NCBI RefSeq assembly: GCF_032854445.1
Contig: NC_088296.1
Location: forward strand, 5,357,246 to 5,421,245
From: Liolophura sinensis
Taxonomy: Eukaryota; Mollusca; Polyplacophora; Chitonida; Chitonidae
DNA length: 64,000 nt
Direction of reading: 5' to 3'
The first letter of the stretch is position 1. Every line of letters starts with the position of its first letter. Positions 13,201 to 27,000 of this stretch are shown one piece after another. The notes beneath the pieces are model-generated. The model saw nothing but the letters and a program-made list of their open reading frames with translations, did no database searches and had not been told where the DNA came from. The position numbers and the translations under genes were made by a program.

Positions 13201-16200
13201 GTTCATATACATACGTGTGTATACATGCAGCCTTACTGTGAAATGTTTTCATGGTTTTACCACAGAGGGCACATGGAAGTTTACCCTATCAGAAATATTG
13301 GCTGATAATTCTGATATTAAAAAGCCATAACTGCTTAAGTTTATTTTGTCACATTTCGTATTGGCCACCTACATGTATGCTGAGAAAAACACATTGACTC
13401 TGTTTGCTTGTGTGTTGTTTCAAGGAATCCACCATCAGCATCCCCGACAAGAGCAAACTACCACATTTGAGGAACCCGGAGATTCTTATTGGTGAAAATG
13501 ACTTGACGTCTCTCAGTTACCTCAACGAACCAGAAGGTGAGAAACTGTGACATTGAGAGATTTTGACTGGTCAAAACTCACAATAGTTTTATATCAATGC
13601 AATTAGTGTGAGTTCAAATCCAGCTCATGCTGGCTTCCTCTGCGGTTGTACAACTGCAGAAAGTCTTGGGTTTCCCAGGAGCTCTGCTCGGTTTCCTACC
13701 ATTATAATGCTGACCGACGTCGTATAAAGTGAAATATATATAAATATATAATGGCATTGCATTAAATAAATAAAGAAGTAAATAAAAATTGCTGTAAACT
13801 TTTTGTCCATTGAAATGGTTCAGAAAATACGTACTACAAGAGTACGTGCATTTTAATTTGCATCTAAATATATGTCTAAATATATATACTCGATGCACAA
13901 GGCTCCGGGGGTCCAGGATCACGAAACTATCTGACTTAAAAAAAATAAGTCAGAGTTGTAGACTTAAATGATCCGTCTTACAATCCAGCTGCTATTAGTA
14001 CACCAGGCGCATTTACCAGAGCTATGCGTCTTATCATTGTGTGTTGTCACTAGCGTTATATCAGGCATACATGTATGCTGTGGCTATGTGTACTTTGTGG
14101 CTATGTGTACATTGTGGCTATGTGTACTTATAAATTTATATATTTATTTGATTGGTGTTTTACGGCATACTCAAGAATATTTTACTTATACGATAGCGGC
14201 TAGCATTATGGTGGGTGGAAACCGGGCAGAGCCCGGGGGAAACCCACAACCATCTGCAGGTTGCTGACAGACCTTGTGTAACCTAACTGCTCATGAATTT
14301 TTTCCATTTCTCCTGATTCTGAGAGCTTTATTGAATTGTAGAAAGGTCTTTCGAGGTTTGCTTGGAACATGGGTGGACATTCTACTGGAAAATTTTAAGT
14401 TTCAGCCCCAAAAAATAATATTTTGTGACATTTTATATTCCCCTTAAAAATTGCACTTTTGTGGATGAAATTTGAAGTCATTTAGGATGTACAGTGAATA
14501 TAGATCTGGTACAACAATGAAAGGCCCAAATTATGATACGTACATCTAATCCGTATCAAACAGGGAATATTGCTAGACTGTTCAGTTTGTCAGGGTTGTA
14601 ACCTATCTTACATGCACACCCTGTTTTTGTTATAAACACATATTCCTCCCCACACCAAATTAAAGGCAAAGAAAACACTACAACGAAGTCAATATTAAAT
14701 GAAAGGCCATTAAAAACTGTCAAGGAAAATAGTTGGATTTATTTTTTAGAATTTTTCAATTTAGCAGTAATGTTGATAGGTATGCGTTCTCCGTCTTTGA
14801 CGCAAACAAATTCGAAAGGACGCAGTAGATTCACTACTGATGCGTCCTGAAAACACTAACCTGGTCTTTCGTCTGATATACATACTTCATTTTAGAGTGT
14901 TCTTTAACTTTAGTACAAAAGCTGAGCTCTTATCACTGAGTACATGTGCAATAAAAGAATGCTTGAAGTGTCCACTTGTTATGTCCCTTAGTTACAATCT
15001 GTCACTGTCATTTGTTCAACAGTGCACTTGTGGAAATTTAAACATCCATACATGTGCATTGTAAATTTATTGTCCACTTCTTGGAAACATTTGACATGTT
15101 TTTAATAAAGACATCTATTTTCCAGTATGTGCAGCTTAAATTCTCTTCTACAGTTGTATGTCATGCACTGAGCGTCGGCGCCAGTGTCCGGTAAAAAACA
15201 ATGAAAATGATGTTATTTAAGGCAAATATTAGTGTCTTAAAAAGTGTTGTATGCATTGAGCTGAGGTTTTACAGAATAAAACACAAATAACGTGAGGGAG
15301 GATGTTCCTTTGTTAATGATCTTTGTTGAATTGATTATTGTAAATTTCAAAAATTCACGACTTACTGTCATGCATATAATAGAAAAAGTGTTAAGGTAAA
15401 TGTTAGGGGGGATATCTCAAAAGTACTGTATGTATTGAGCTCAGGTTTTGCACACTTTTAAGGTACAATGATTCCAGGGGGATGTTCCATTTTTGATGCC
15501 CTGTATTTATGTAAATTACCAAATTCAAGACTTTCATATCTCTTTTGTCTAGTAGAATCCAATATTAAGTTAAATATTTAGATCGTCTTATTTATTGAGC
15601 TGAAGGTTTGCATTCATTTGTATCCTAGAGATGAGCTCCTTGGTAACCTTGCTACAAAATTTAATTTATTCATCCAAATAAATAACAAGAGGTAGGCCTA
15701 CAGAAAATAAGAATGAAATTTATGTTATGTGTACCTTCACGCAATATGGTTTCCTCTGCCCATTAGTCTGACCCCATATTTGGGAATTTTTGAAATATAG
15801 TGGAAAATACAAGTCTAATAAACAGAGCAATGTTGGTATTAAAATTTTTTTCTGCTTTGTTGATTTCAGTTTTATATAACAGAGCAATGTTGATATTAAA
15901 TTTTTTTCTGCTTTGTTGATTTCGATTTTATATAACAGAGCAATGTTGATATTAAATTTTTTCTGCTGTGTTGATTTCAGTTTTATATAACAGAGCAATG
16001 TTGATATTAAATATTTTGCTGCTTTGTTGATTGCAGTTTTATATAACAGAGCAATGTTGATATTAAATTTTTTCTGCTTTGTTGATTTCAGTTTTATATA
16101 ACAGAGCAGTGTTGATATTAATTTTTATCTGCTTTGTTGATTGCAGTTTTATATAACAGAGCAGTGTTGATATTAAATTTTTCTGCTTTGTTGATTTCAG

Positions 16201-19200
16201 TTTTATATAACAGAGCAGTGTTGATATTAAATTTCTTTCTGCTTTGTTGATTTCGATTTATATAACAGAGCAATGTTGATATTAAATTTTTTCTGCTGTG
16301 TTGATTTCAGTTTTATATAACAGAGCAGTGTTAATATTAATTTTTATCTGCTTTGTTGATTGCAGTTTTACATAACAGAGCAATGTTGATATTAAATTTT
16401 TTCTGCTTTGTTGATTTCAGTTTTATATAACAGAGCAATGTTGATATTAATTGTTATCTGCTTTGTTGATTTCAGTTTTATATAACAGAGCAATGTTGAT
16501 ATTAAATTTTTTCTGCTTTGTTGATTTCAGTTTTATATAACAGAGCAATGTTGATATTAAATTTTTTCTGCTTTGTTGATTTCAGTTTTATATAACTTGA
16601 AGGTTCGGTTCGAGGAGCGTAACATTATCTACACATATTGTGGTAAGTATCATAGATTGATGAACTTGATTAATGTTTCTTTGTTGTGAAAATGGAAGAG
16701 AATTTACACTTTAAATTCGCTGCAGATGAAAGCCAAATACTCAGCCATTGACCATACAAGGTTGTTGCCTCAGTCAAAGAGTTAAATCCAGACGATGAGC
16801 ATTTGTCTTACAGATCGCCGTGAAGCAGGTCATGTGACCAGACGTATGACCCCTCACATGGCTTATCACAGGAAAAATGGTGGACTCTGCTCTGATGATA
16901 CTATAGAGCAGAGTTTGCTCCCAGTTTTATTGTTAAAACAGCGACACGTCGTTTACGATTTCCTTTTCGATGAAAATCTGCTAATAGATCTGTCATCATT
17001 TCGGACGCTATTTTCAGCAAACTGCGGGAAAAAGGCACACGATTGATTAGGATACTGTCGTGATTTCTACTTTTCTGTTTATGTATCTGGCTGAGCTGGT
17101 GATTTGTGTTCCCCATACACGGGGAGGTTTTTCCTCTCCCCTGCCTAAATATATCAAACAGTCTAGACACTTGACTCACGGTCTTTCAACTCGAAAACCT
17201 AATTATAAATTGCGCGCACACGATGAGATTTTAGTTACTCATGGACAATAGCTGTACATTTGACTCTCGTCTGCTACTGGCTGTAGATTTATGTTGAGGT
17301 GAGACAGAGGGGACTAAGTACAGTATAACTTGTGCTGGCAGTTTGTTAGCCTGGCCTTAAACGAGTTCTTTGGATCAAGTGCAGCTAGAGCTCATTTGTG
17401 CTTTTTTATGCAGTTGAGTAGCTAGGACGCTTGTCATGCTTGTCTCTGAGTGGCTAGGACGCTTGTCATGCTTGTCTCTGAGTGGCTAGGATGCTTGTCG
17501 TGCTTGTCTCTGAGTGGCTAGGATGCTTGTCATGCTTGTCTCTGAGTGACTACGATGCTTGTCATGCTTGTCTCTCAGTGACTAGTATGCTTGTCGTGCT
17601 TGTCTCTGAGTGGCAAGGATGCTTGTCATGCTTGTCTATCAGTGACTAGGATGTTTGTCATGCTTGTCTTTGAGTGGCAAGGACGCTTGCCATGCTTGTT
17701 TCTGAGTGGCTAGGACGCTTGCCATGCTTGTTTCTGAGTGGCTAGGACGCTTGTCATGCTTGTCTCTCAGTGGCTAGGAGGCTTATCATGCTTGCCTCTC
17801 AGTGGCTAGGACGCTTGTCATGCTTGTCTCTGAGTGGCTAGGACGCTTGTCATGCTTGTCTGAGTGACAAGGATGCTCGTCATGCTTGCCTCTCAGTGGC
17901 TAGGGCACTTGTCATGCTTGTTTCTCAGTGACTAGAATGCTTTTAATGAGCTGTTTTCCTTTGTTATGCACATGTACTTCCATTTCGTATTTACCCCAAA
18001 ATTCTTCAACCCTTTTCAGTCACCTCTGTAACTATTATTTTGAAACATTTTAAGAGAACTATGGGGTGTAGAAAAATAATTTGCACAGTTTTATGAAGCT
18101 TGCATCTTAAGTCAGACAAGCAAATCATTTTCATAATAACTGTATGCATAAATTCGACTTTGAAAAGTGCGTTAGTGCTGAAAAGGTTGATAAATTCATA
18201 TTATATTCAAATATTCTTCAGTACTGGTAACTTCAGTACTTTGTCAAATAGACAAATAACATACACAGTACAAATGATGTACAGTTTGTATTTTGTTACG
18301 AAAGTAGAATAGTACATCTCTCAGGGCCATATCTTGAAAAAAGTTGAAGACCATGATCCCAAACTTGAAAGGTGACATGGTGGAAGTGCATAAAGTAAGT
18401 TTATAAAATGCAACTCGAAATGATGCTTTCTGAGAGATTTTAAGTGCCCTATCTGTGCATGAAGGAATTTTGTATGAAAACTTTTTGTTGGTAAACGATC
18501 ATATTTTTGTTCAGTTTGTTAGTTTCATTATAGTTTGGTTAGTTTCAATATAGTTTGGTTAGTTTCAATATAGTTTGGTTAGTTTGGGTGCCCATCAGTT
18601 TTCCTGGAACTAAAATAGCTTTCATATACTACTTTACCTGTATAATACATTTTGCCTATTATGTTGCTGTTGTTGTCAGGTATTGTCTTGGTGGCAGTCA
18701 ACCCCTATGAGCAGCTGCCCATCTACGGTAATGACATCATCCAGGCATACAGCGGTCAAGATATGGGGGCCATGGACCCGCATGTCTTCGCCGTGGCCGA
18801 GGAGGCGTTTAAACAGATGAGCAGGTAACCATGAAGGTCACAAAGTCTTGGGTTCAATCCCATCCTCAGGCAGCTCATTTTTGAGATTCCTAGATTCTTA
18901 TTCTCGTGTTCTTTGGTGGCAAATAAATAGGTAAATAAAAAAATCAAAACAAACAAATAAATACCTACATGAAAAAAGTAATGAAATAAATATTAAATAA
19001 AGAAATAATTAAGTAAGGTAACTATGGGAACATGGTAAGATAGATATATAATAAAGCCTAGAAGTGGATAAAATCTTTCCAGTAAAATGTTACATAATTT
19101 TCGTCTATTGTTTGCTCTTTTTGTTAGTAAAATAATGATATGCTACATATACATTCACTTTGTGTAAATTATTAAATTAAAAATTATTATAATTATAATT

Positions 19201-22200
19201 TCCGTGTTAAGATAAAATTTAATTCATGAGATTTACATTTATTGTAATGTGATTGAATAGGAGTGTTACATATTAATTAATACATGTCATTAGATATGTA
19301 GAAAAAGGTAATTATTGATTTTAGGGAAATTACTTTTACCTCAGTAGGCTTCTGCTGTTTTGCATCTTGAAGTGCGCCTGTCAGCCAGTTTTGAGACTCT
19401 AGTATGAAGTGTATACATACGTGTATCTAAACACCATTTCTTGTCTGCTGTGTTTGTATGTTTGAGTGTTTCTTGTCTGCTGTGTTTGTAGGTTTGAGCG
19501 TTTCTTGTCTGCTGTGTTTGTAGGTTTGAGTGTTCTTGTCTGCTATGTTTGTAGGTTTGAGCGTCTCTGGTCTGCTGTGTTTGTAGGTTTGAGTGTTTCT
19601 TGTCTGCTGTGTTTGTAGGTTTGAGCGTTTCTTGTCTGCTGTGTTTGTAGGTTTGAGCGTTCTTGTCTGCTGTGTTTGTAGGTTTGAGCGTTTCTTGTCN
19701 NNNNNNNNNNNNNNNNNNNNNNNNNNNNNNNNNNNNNNNNNNNNNNNNNNNNNNNNNNNNNNNNNNNNNNNNNNNNNNNNNNNNNNNNNNNNNNNNNNNN
19801 NNNNNNNNNNNNNNNNNNNNNNNNNNNNNNNNNNNNNNNNNNNNNNNNNNNNNNNNNNNNNNNNNNNNNNNNNNNNNNNNNNNNNNNNNNNNNNNNNNNT
19901 CTTGTCTGCTGTGTTTGTAGGTTTGAGTGTTCTTGTCTGCTGTGTTTGTAGGTTTGAGTGTTCTTGTCTGCTGTGTTTGTAGGTTTGAGCATTTCTTGTC
20001 TGCTGTGTTTGTAGGTTTGAGCGTTTCTGGTCAGCTGTGTTTGTAGGTTTGAGCGTTTCTTGTCTGCTGTGTTTGTAGGTTTGAGCGTTTCTTGTCTGCT
20101 GTGTTTGTAGGTTTGAGTGTTCTTGTCTGCTGTGTTTGTAGGTTTGAGCGTTTCTTGTCTGCTGTGTTTGTAGGTTTGAGTGTTCTTGTCTGCTGTGTTT
20201 GTAGGTTTGAGTGTTCTTGTCTGCTGTGTTTGTAGGTTTGAGCATTTCTTGTCTGCTGTGTTTGTAGGTTTGAGTGTTTCTTGTCTGCTGTGTTTGTAGG
20301 TTTGAGTGTTCTTGTCTGCTGTGTTTGTAGGTTTGAGCGTTTCTTGTCTGCTGTGTTTGTAGGTTTGAGTGTTCTTGTCTGCTGTGTTTGTAGGTTTGAG
20401 TGTTCTTGTCTGCTGTGTTTGTAGGTTTGAGCATTTCTTGTCTGCTGTGTTTGTAGGTTTGAACATTTCTGGTCGGCTGTGTTTATAGGTTTGAGCATTT
20501 CTTGTCTGCTGTGTTTGTAGGTTTGAGCATTTCTTGTCTGCTGTGTTTGTAGGTTTGAGTGTACTTGTCTGCTGTGTTTGTATGTTTGAGCGTTTCTTGT
20601 CTGCTGTGTTTGTAGGTTTGAGTGTTCTTGTCTGCTGTGTTTGTAGGTTTGAGCGTTTCTGATCTGCTGTGTTTGTAGGTTTGAGCGTTTCTTGTCTGCT
20701 GTGTTTGTAGGTTTGAGCATTTCTTGTCTGCTGTGTTTGTATGTTTGAGTGTTCTTGTCTGCTGTGTTTGTAGGTTTGAGCGTTTCTTGTCTGCTGTGTT
20801 TGTAGGTTTGAGCGTTTCTTGTCTGCTGTGTTTGTAGGTTTGAGCTTTTCTTGTCTGCTGTGTTTGTAGGTTTGAGCATTTCTTGTCTGCTGTGTTTGTA
20901 GGTTTGAGCGTTTCTGGTCTGCTGTGTTTGTAGGTTTGAGCGTTTCTTGTCTGCTGTGTTTGTAGGTTTGAGCGTTTCTTGTCTGCTGTGTTTGTAGGTT
21001 TGAGCGTTTCTTGTCTGCTTTGTTTGTAGGTTTGAGTGTTCTTGTCTGCTGTGTTTGTAGGTTTGAGCGTTTCTTGTCTGCTGTGTTTGTAGGTTTGAGC
21101 GTTTCTTGTCTGCTGTGTTTGTAGGTTTGAGCGTTTCTTGTCTGCTGTGTTTGTAGGTTTGAGTGTTCTTGTCTGCTGTGTTTGTAGGTTTGAGCGTTTC
21201 TTGTCTGCTGTGTTTGTAGGTTTGAGCGTTTCTTGTCTGCTGTGTTTGTAGGTTTGAGCGGAATCAGTCTATCATCGTGAGTGGCGAATCCGGGGCGGGG
21301 AAGACAGTCTCAGCCAAATATGCCATGAGATACTTTGCTACAGTGGGCGGATCGCAGGCGGAGACTCAAGTAGAGCAGAAGGTCCTCGCCTCCAATCCGA
21401 TCATGGAGGTGGGTGTGGTCAAAGTGAATATATAGGTGTGGCCAGATTGTTTGTGGGCGTGGTCAAAGTGGAAATGTGGACCAGGCTTTTCTAAAATGGG
21501 TGTGGAGCAAACATGTGGATGGATGTGGGTTTGGCCAAAGTGGACATTTGAGTTTCATGTTTCCAAAGTGGGTGTGGCTTGCCTAAAATTGATCTGGAAC
21601 AAGAAGTCCGGGGCCCATATGATAGAAGTGTGCTTAGGATTACGTGCACATACCCTAATTCTTCTCATTTTTTTGATAGATATAAGTTGAAGGCAGAATG
21701 TTATATGTATAGTTCTTTTCTAGCTTTTTGGAAAAGTCAAGATATGAGTTTGTTGTTAGATGGACTAATTATGTGAGAAAAAAAGAAACTAAATATTCTT
21801 CAAGAGAGCGGACCAGGTGTCCCAAAAATTAGAAGAAATATAGGGGCCGTCCTAGTCACCTTGACTATACATAACCATTTGGGTCTGTGATGGCAAGAAT
21901 ATAAACTCAAAATAATTGACAAATTCTCAATTAAAATGTTAAACAAGTAAAGAAAATAATTTTTTTCCAACATGAAAACAAGTTCCCGCACTATTTCATC
22001 ATGATGTAAATATCAGAATTCATGCGCTAAATGTTATATCTTTTTCTTTTTCTTCGTGTTACAGGCTATAGGGAATGCAAAGACGATACGGAATGACAAT
22101 AGCAGTCGTTTTGGGAAATACATCGAGATTGACTTTAGCAAACGTCTCAACATCATAGCTGCTAATATGAGGACATACCTGCTGGAGAAATCAAGGTGAG

Positions 22201-24006
22201 GAGAGAAAAGGACAAAACTTTCATTGTGGCGGTGGAGTACTTTAGAAGTGAAAATCTTCTAGATGGGTGAAAACCTATCTTAGAAGTCAAAACCCTCATC
22301 TGTTTTGGAATGGAAGTGTGTGTCAGAAGTCAAAACCTATGTTAGAAGTCAACCGTCTGTTGTAGAAGTGGAAGCGTGTATTAGAAGTCAAAACCTATTT
22401 TAGAAGTCAAAACCCTCATCTGTTTTAGAAGTGGAAGCGGGTATTAGAAGTCAAAACCTATTTTAGAAGTCAAAACTCTCATCTGTTTTAGAAGTGGAAG
22501 TGTGTATTAAAAGTCAAATCCCTTGTCTGTTTTAGAAGTGGAAGCGTGCATTAGAAGTCAAACCTATTTTAAAAGTTAAAACCCTCGTCTGTTTAAGAAG
22601 TGGAAGTGTGTATTTGATTTATTTATTTATTTATTTGATTGGTGTTTTACGCCGTACTCAAGAATATTTCACTTATACGAAGGCGGCCGGCATTATGGTG
22701 GGTGGAAACCGGGCAGAGCCTGGGGGAAACCCACGACCATCCGCAGGTTGCTGGCAGACCTTCCCACTTACGGCCGGAGAGGAAGCTAGCATGAGCTGAA
22801 CTTGAACTCACAGCGACCGCATTGGTGAGAGATTCCTGGGTCATTACGCTGCGCTAGCGGGCTAACCAACTGAGCCACGGAGGCCCCGTGTGTATTTGAA
22901 GTCAAAACGTATTTTAGAAGTAAAAACTAACATTTTTGTTTGGACTTTCCTTCCCTGCAGGGTCGTGTTCCAGGCTCCCGATGAGAGGAACTACCATATC
23001 TTCTACCAGTTATGTTCATCAGCTGACTTACCAGAGCTGAAGGCCTTTAAACTACGTGAGTTCACTATAGGCATTTTAGTAGATACGCGGCTGTACGTGG
23101 GAAGGTCTGTCAGCAACCTGCGGATGGTTGTGAGTTTCCCCCTGGCTTTGCCCGGTTTCCACCCACCATAATGCTGGCCGCCGTCATATAAGTGAAATAT
23201 TCTTGAGTACGGCGTAAAACACCAATCAAATAAATAAATAAATTTAGTAGATACACTGGGATGTGATTTTGGAGTAAATTGGCTTATTTCTATGAGTTTG
23301 TTTGTTTTTTTTTTCTTGAAAATGTGGAAATGAGGAAGTGGTTTGTAATTGTTGAAAAGTTGCTATAATACAATCGTAATTAAATTATTTTTTGATTTTT
23401 AAAATATTTGGCCTATTAACCTCAATCACCCTGGGTAAATTCACGAAAGTTTGATATGTTTCAAATCACACGTTTGTTGATTCAGATTCTTTTATCCACG
23501 GTATGAATTACGAATGATTTACTTAAGAAGTTTCTTATATGAACGGCTGAAGTGTTGGCATCAGTTTACCGACTTTACGTGCTTCGTAAAATTCATTTTT
23601 TACATACCAAACTTTGGGTGGAATACGGTATTTCTGCACATGCACACACTGTGTGAAAAGCCACAAGTTCTGTGGTAGAGTGATTCTGTGGTACATATAC
23701 CCTGGGGCGTCAGTATATGTCTGGAGTCCAAAAAAGCCTGTCCGTCACTGCAAGCGAGCCTGTTACTGTCTGTGTGGGCTGCATGTCTGCCTTTCAGTGT
23801 CAGGATGTAGGTCTGGTTATTTGTAACTGCTAATATTTTTCGTTTGGCATTTTTTCATTTAGCCTGTGTGTGTCTCTTTCAGTGAATGTTTTTGTCTGCC
23901 AGTCTGTTCGCCTGTCTGTCTGATAGCAAGTCCTTCTGTCTGTCTGTCCGTCTGATAGCAAGTCTTTCTGTCTCTTTGTTTGCCTGACTGTCTGGTAGCA
24001 AGTCGT

Positions 24007-24070
<64 letters not shown>

Positions 24071-27000
24071 ATAGCAAGTCCTTCTGTCTGTCTGTCTGTC
24101 TCACAGCAAATCGTTCTGTCTCTCTGTTTACCAGTCTGTCTGATAGCAGATTCTTCATTCTGTCTGTTTGCCTGTCTGTCTGATAGCAAATCCTTCTGTC
24201 TGTCTGTCTGTCTGTCTGTCTCATAGCAAGTCCTTCTGTCTCTCTGTTGGCCTGTCTGTTTACGGCAAGTCATTTTCAGTAAATCAAAACTCATTATGAA
24301 ACGACAAGGCTATAAATTTTTGACTTTTCAAACTGGTTTGTGTGTGAAGTCGATTCTAGCCGGTACCATGGTCTAAAGGTTTTACTGTCTTATCTCTGTT
24401 CAAGGTCACCAAGACGAGTTTTACTACACATGTCAAGGTCAGAGTCCGACCATCCGTGATGTGGATGATGCTGAAGACCTGGTTAATACCCGGGCTGCGT
24501 TTTCACTTCTAGGTACGTACGAATGTCACCGCAGGGGCTCATTATGTCAGAGTCCTGTTGTAAAATGATAGCATGAATTGATATAGTAAGTGCTTGCGTT
24601 TGGGAGTAAGTAAAGTACAAGGGATGGTGGGTAACAATTACTCAACATTAGGTAAACAACATTTCCCAAGTTTCAAAAGGTAAAATAATTGTGGACCTTA
24701 TTAACTGCATGTACCGCCTTATTGGCACTATGATAAATGACCTTAGGGGGTTTCTCCCATAGACTCGGAAAGTGTATCGTCGTCATATGACTGAAACATT
24801 GTTGAGCATGACGTTAAACCCCAAGCGCTCACTCACTCGGAAAGTGTATCCCATGGTTCATTGTGTTGATTGTGGCTCTTACTGACAAGGCGCCACGGGA
24901 GGGCATCAGGGGTGCTCAGGGGATTATATGGACAGTTCCCGAATGTAGTATTAAAGCAAGCTCACGTTTCAGTGGACAGTCAGTCTATGCTCCTTCCGCC
25001 AACAGTTCATGTTTTCGCAGTTTTAATCATGCTGAATTTAGTACATATATTCTTACTTCACAACAGATGCACCTTGATTGTTTTATGACCGTCTGTGTAT
25101 GATGAATGGGAGTTTGGGCAAAAACTTCCTGGAGATTGCTTGAACGTGACCACCCATTAGCTTTACACATGTGGAATGGCATGTCAAATATCTCCTAAAA
25201 TGCAGAGCTCTTCATGTACAAAGCTGTAACAGAACTTAGAACCCTGTGAATCCTTACTTGCAAACTACCAGCACAAGATGTCAAACTGGGTTTACAGCAA
25301 CAACTTCTAATCAGCAGGGCTCGACATCCGTCGATGGCGGGATTTTTGCTGACGAAAGGCAAAAAAAAAATAATCTTACTATTCGCTGGCGATGCATAAA
25401 TCGCACATGGGCAAATTTGCATACCGGTAATCATAAATCATGCACTTTTTTTCGTTGTATAGCCAGTCAGTGTTGTGCAAAGTTTTAATACGTCAACAAC
25501 ACGGACAAATCCTGTCTCACTCCCGATATGCCGAGCTGGCATACAGTGCTACCCAAAAGGGGTCAAAGGTAGTCGTGGTAATTTTCGGAAAGCTATGTGT
25601 TTAATGGAAGGTTCCCGTTTTCAAATGGGAGGGAACCGAAGGGTAACTTTTCTGCAGTCCCGATTGTAACGAAACAAAATATGCCCATTGAGTGACATTC
25701 TTCATTCAGACTATACGGGAGGTTGGTGACAGATACTTTTCAGTGAAATCTGTTTGTACGTGAAATACATGTGTACAAATATTTGTTACATAATGAGGGT
25801 TCTGAATGGACAACCGTTCATCAGATAATGCTGTTATGTGACTTCGCACGTTACCCAAACAAGCAGACATTCGCTGTTTCGAGGTCTGCTGTGTATATTG
25901 TAGCATTTGTACATAGCTTGTTTGGCATGGCAGTGGATCAAGATTGAGGGTTTGCTATTTACAGGTATGTATTAGTCATCGCCTGACTGGATACTTTCTT
26001 CGGTTCAGTTCATGAGTATACATGGGCTGGTCGGGAGACCTGTACTTGCTGTCAGTTACATGTACTTGACCCCACGTGTCACAGATAAGAGACCCCCTGC
26101 CCGTCGTCTTGCCGCTGACTCAGGTCGTGGGAAAGTTTACGACAGAAACTGACGGGCGAAACTTTACGTCATTTGACGTATGTCAGTAATAGTTTTGTGC
26201 AATATTTTATGAACTCAAAGCTTTAGGCAAAAGATTGGTGGATCAAAGAAAGAAAAAAAAAAGAAGTAAGCTGTTATGATAGTAGGCCTGCATGTACTAG
26301 ATACACACGTTTTGACGTGTGATTTTACCCCTTGAAGTTGTGTAATGGCACTGTAGCGTCATTCTGTCAATTTTGATCTAGGGTGGTATCTACTACATAG
26401 AAAACTAATTAACATGCAGAATTACAGTAGTCTTTCGATTTGCATTCTTGGGTGTCTAATATTGCAAACAGTGGCTGTAGTCTTTATATAACTTACCATG
26501 TATAACATGTTTGACAGTTGCATCATGTACATGGTTTTTTCTGTCTCCCAGGTGTTGAAGACAAACAGCAGATGACAATCTTTAGGATCCTGGCAGCCAT
26601 CTTACATTTTGGGAATGTCCAAATTACAGAGAAAGAAGGCGAGGCCTGTGAAATAGCTGTGAGTTTTCTTTATGATGAAATGTTTGTGTTTTGAGGGATA
26701 AATTATGTCTCAAATGTATGCTTTTTCATACCCTTCAGAGCGGTCGATTTAGCGAACATTAAGTTCCTACAGTCCACATGTATATCCAACGGGAACATCT
26801 GTGGCTGAGGTGGTTTGCATGATACGTGATGACTTAATGGCATCTCAGCAATTCTGTGAGTTCATGTCCTCAAAGGGGGCCTCATTGCCATGAAACTCAT
26901 TGCCATGAAATAAGTGACGCATTCTTGGGCATGGTGTTCAGCAACAATCTAAGAAATTTTTTTATTTGTGTATTTTTTTAGTTATTTATTTATTTCTGGT

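Noticed and set aside
16795-17251. Overlapping 60-90-codon open frames in intron 4
   Set aside because: No recognisable domain, frames open on both strands, and no splice sites in the required phase.
19427-20879. Overlapping long minus-strand open frames (335, 307 and 282 codons) with repeated TNTADK/LQTQQTR
   Set aside because: They are translations of the exon 6 tandem array. All three frames stay open because the unit lacks stops on that strand, and one runs through the N gap.
15816-21260. Regular arrays considered as CRISPR
   Set aside because: There are no unique spacers; the units are contiguous copies in a eukaryotic intron.
23830-24294. 154-codon minus-strand frame of QTDRQTDR repeats
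   Set aside because: Translation of the (TCTG)n tract.
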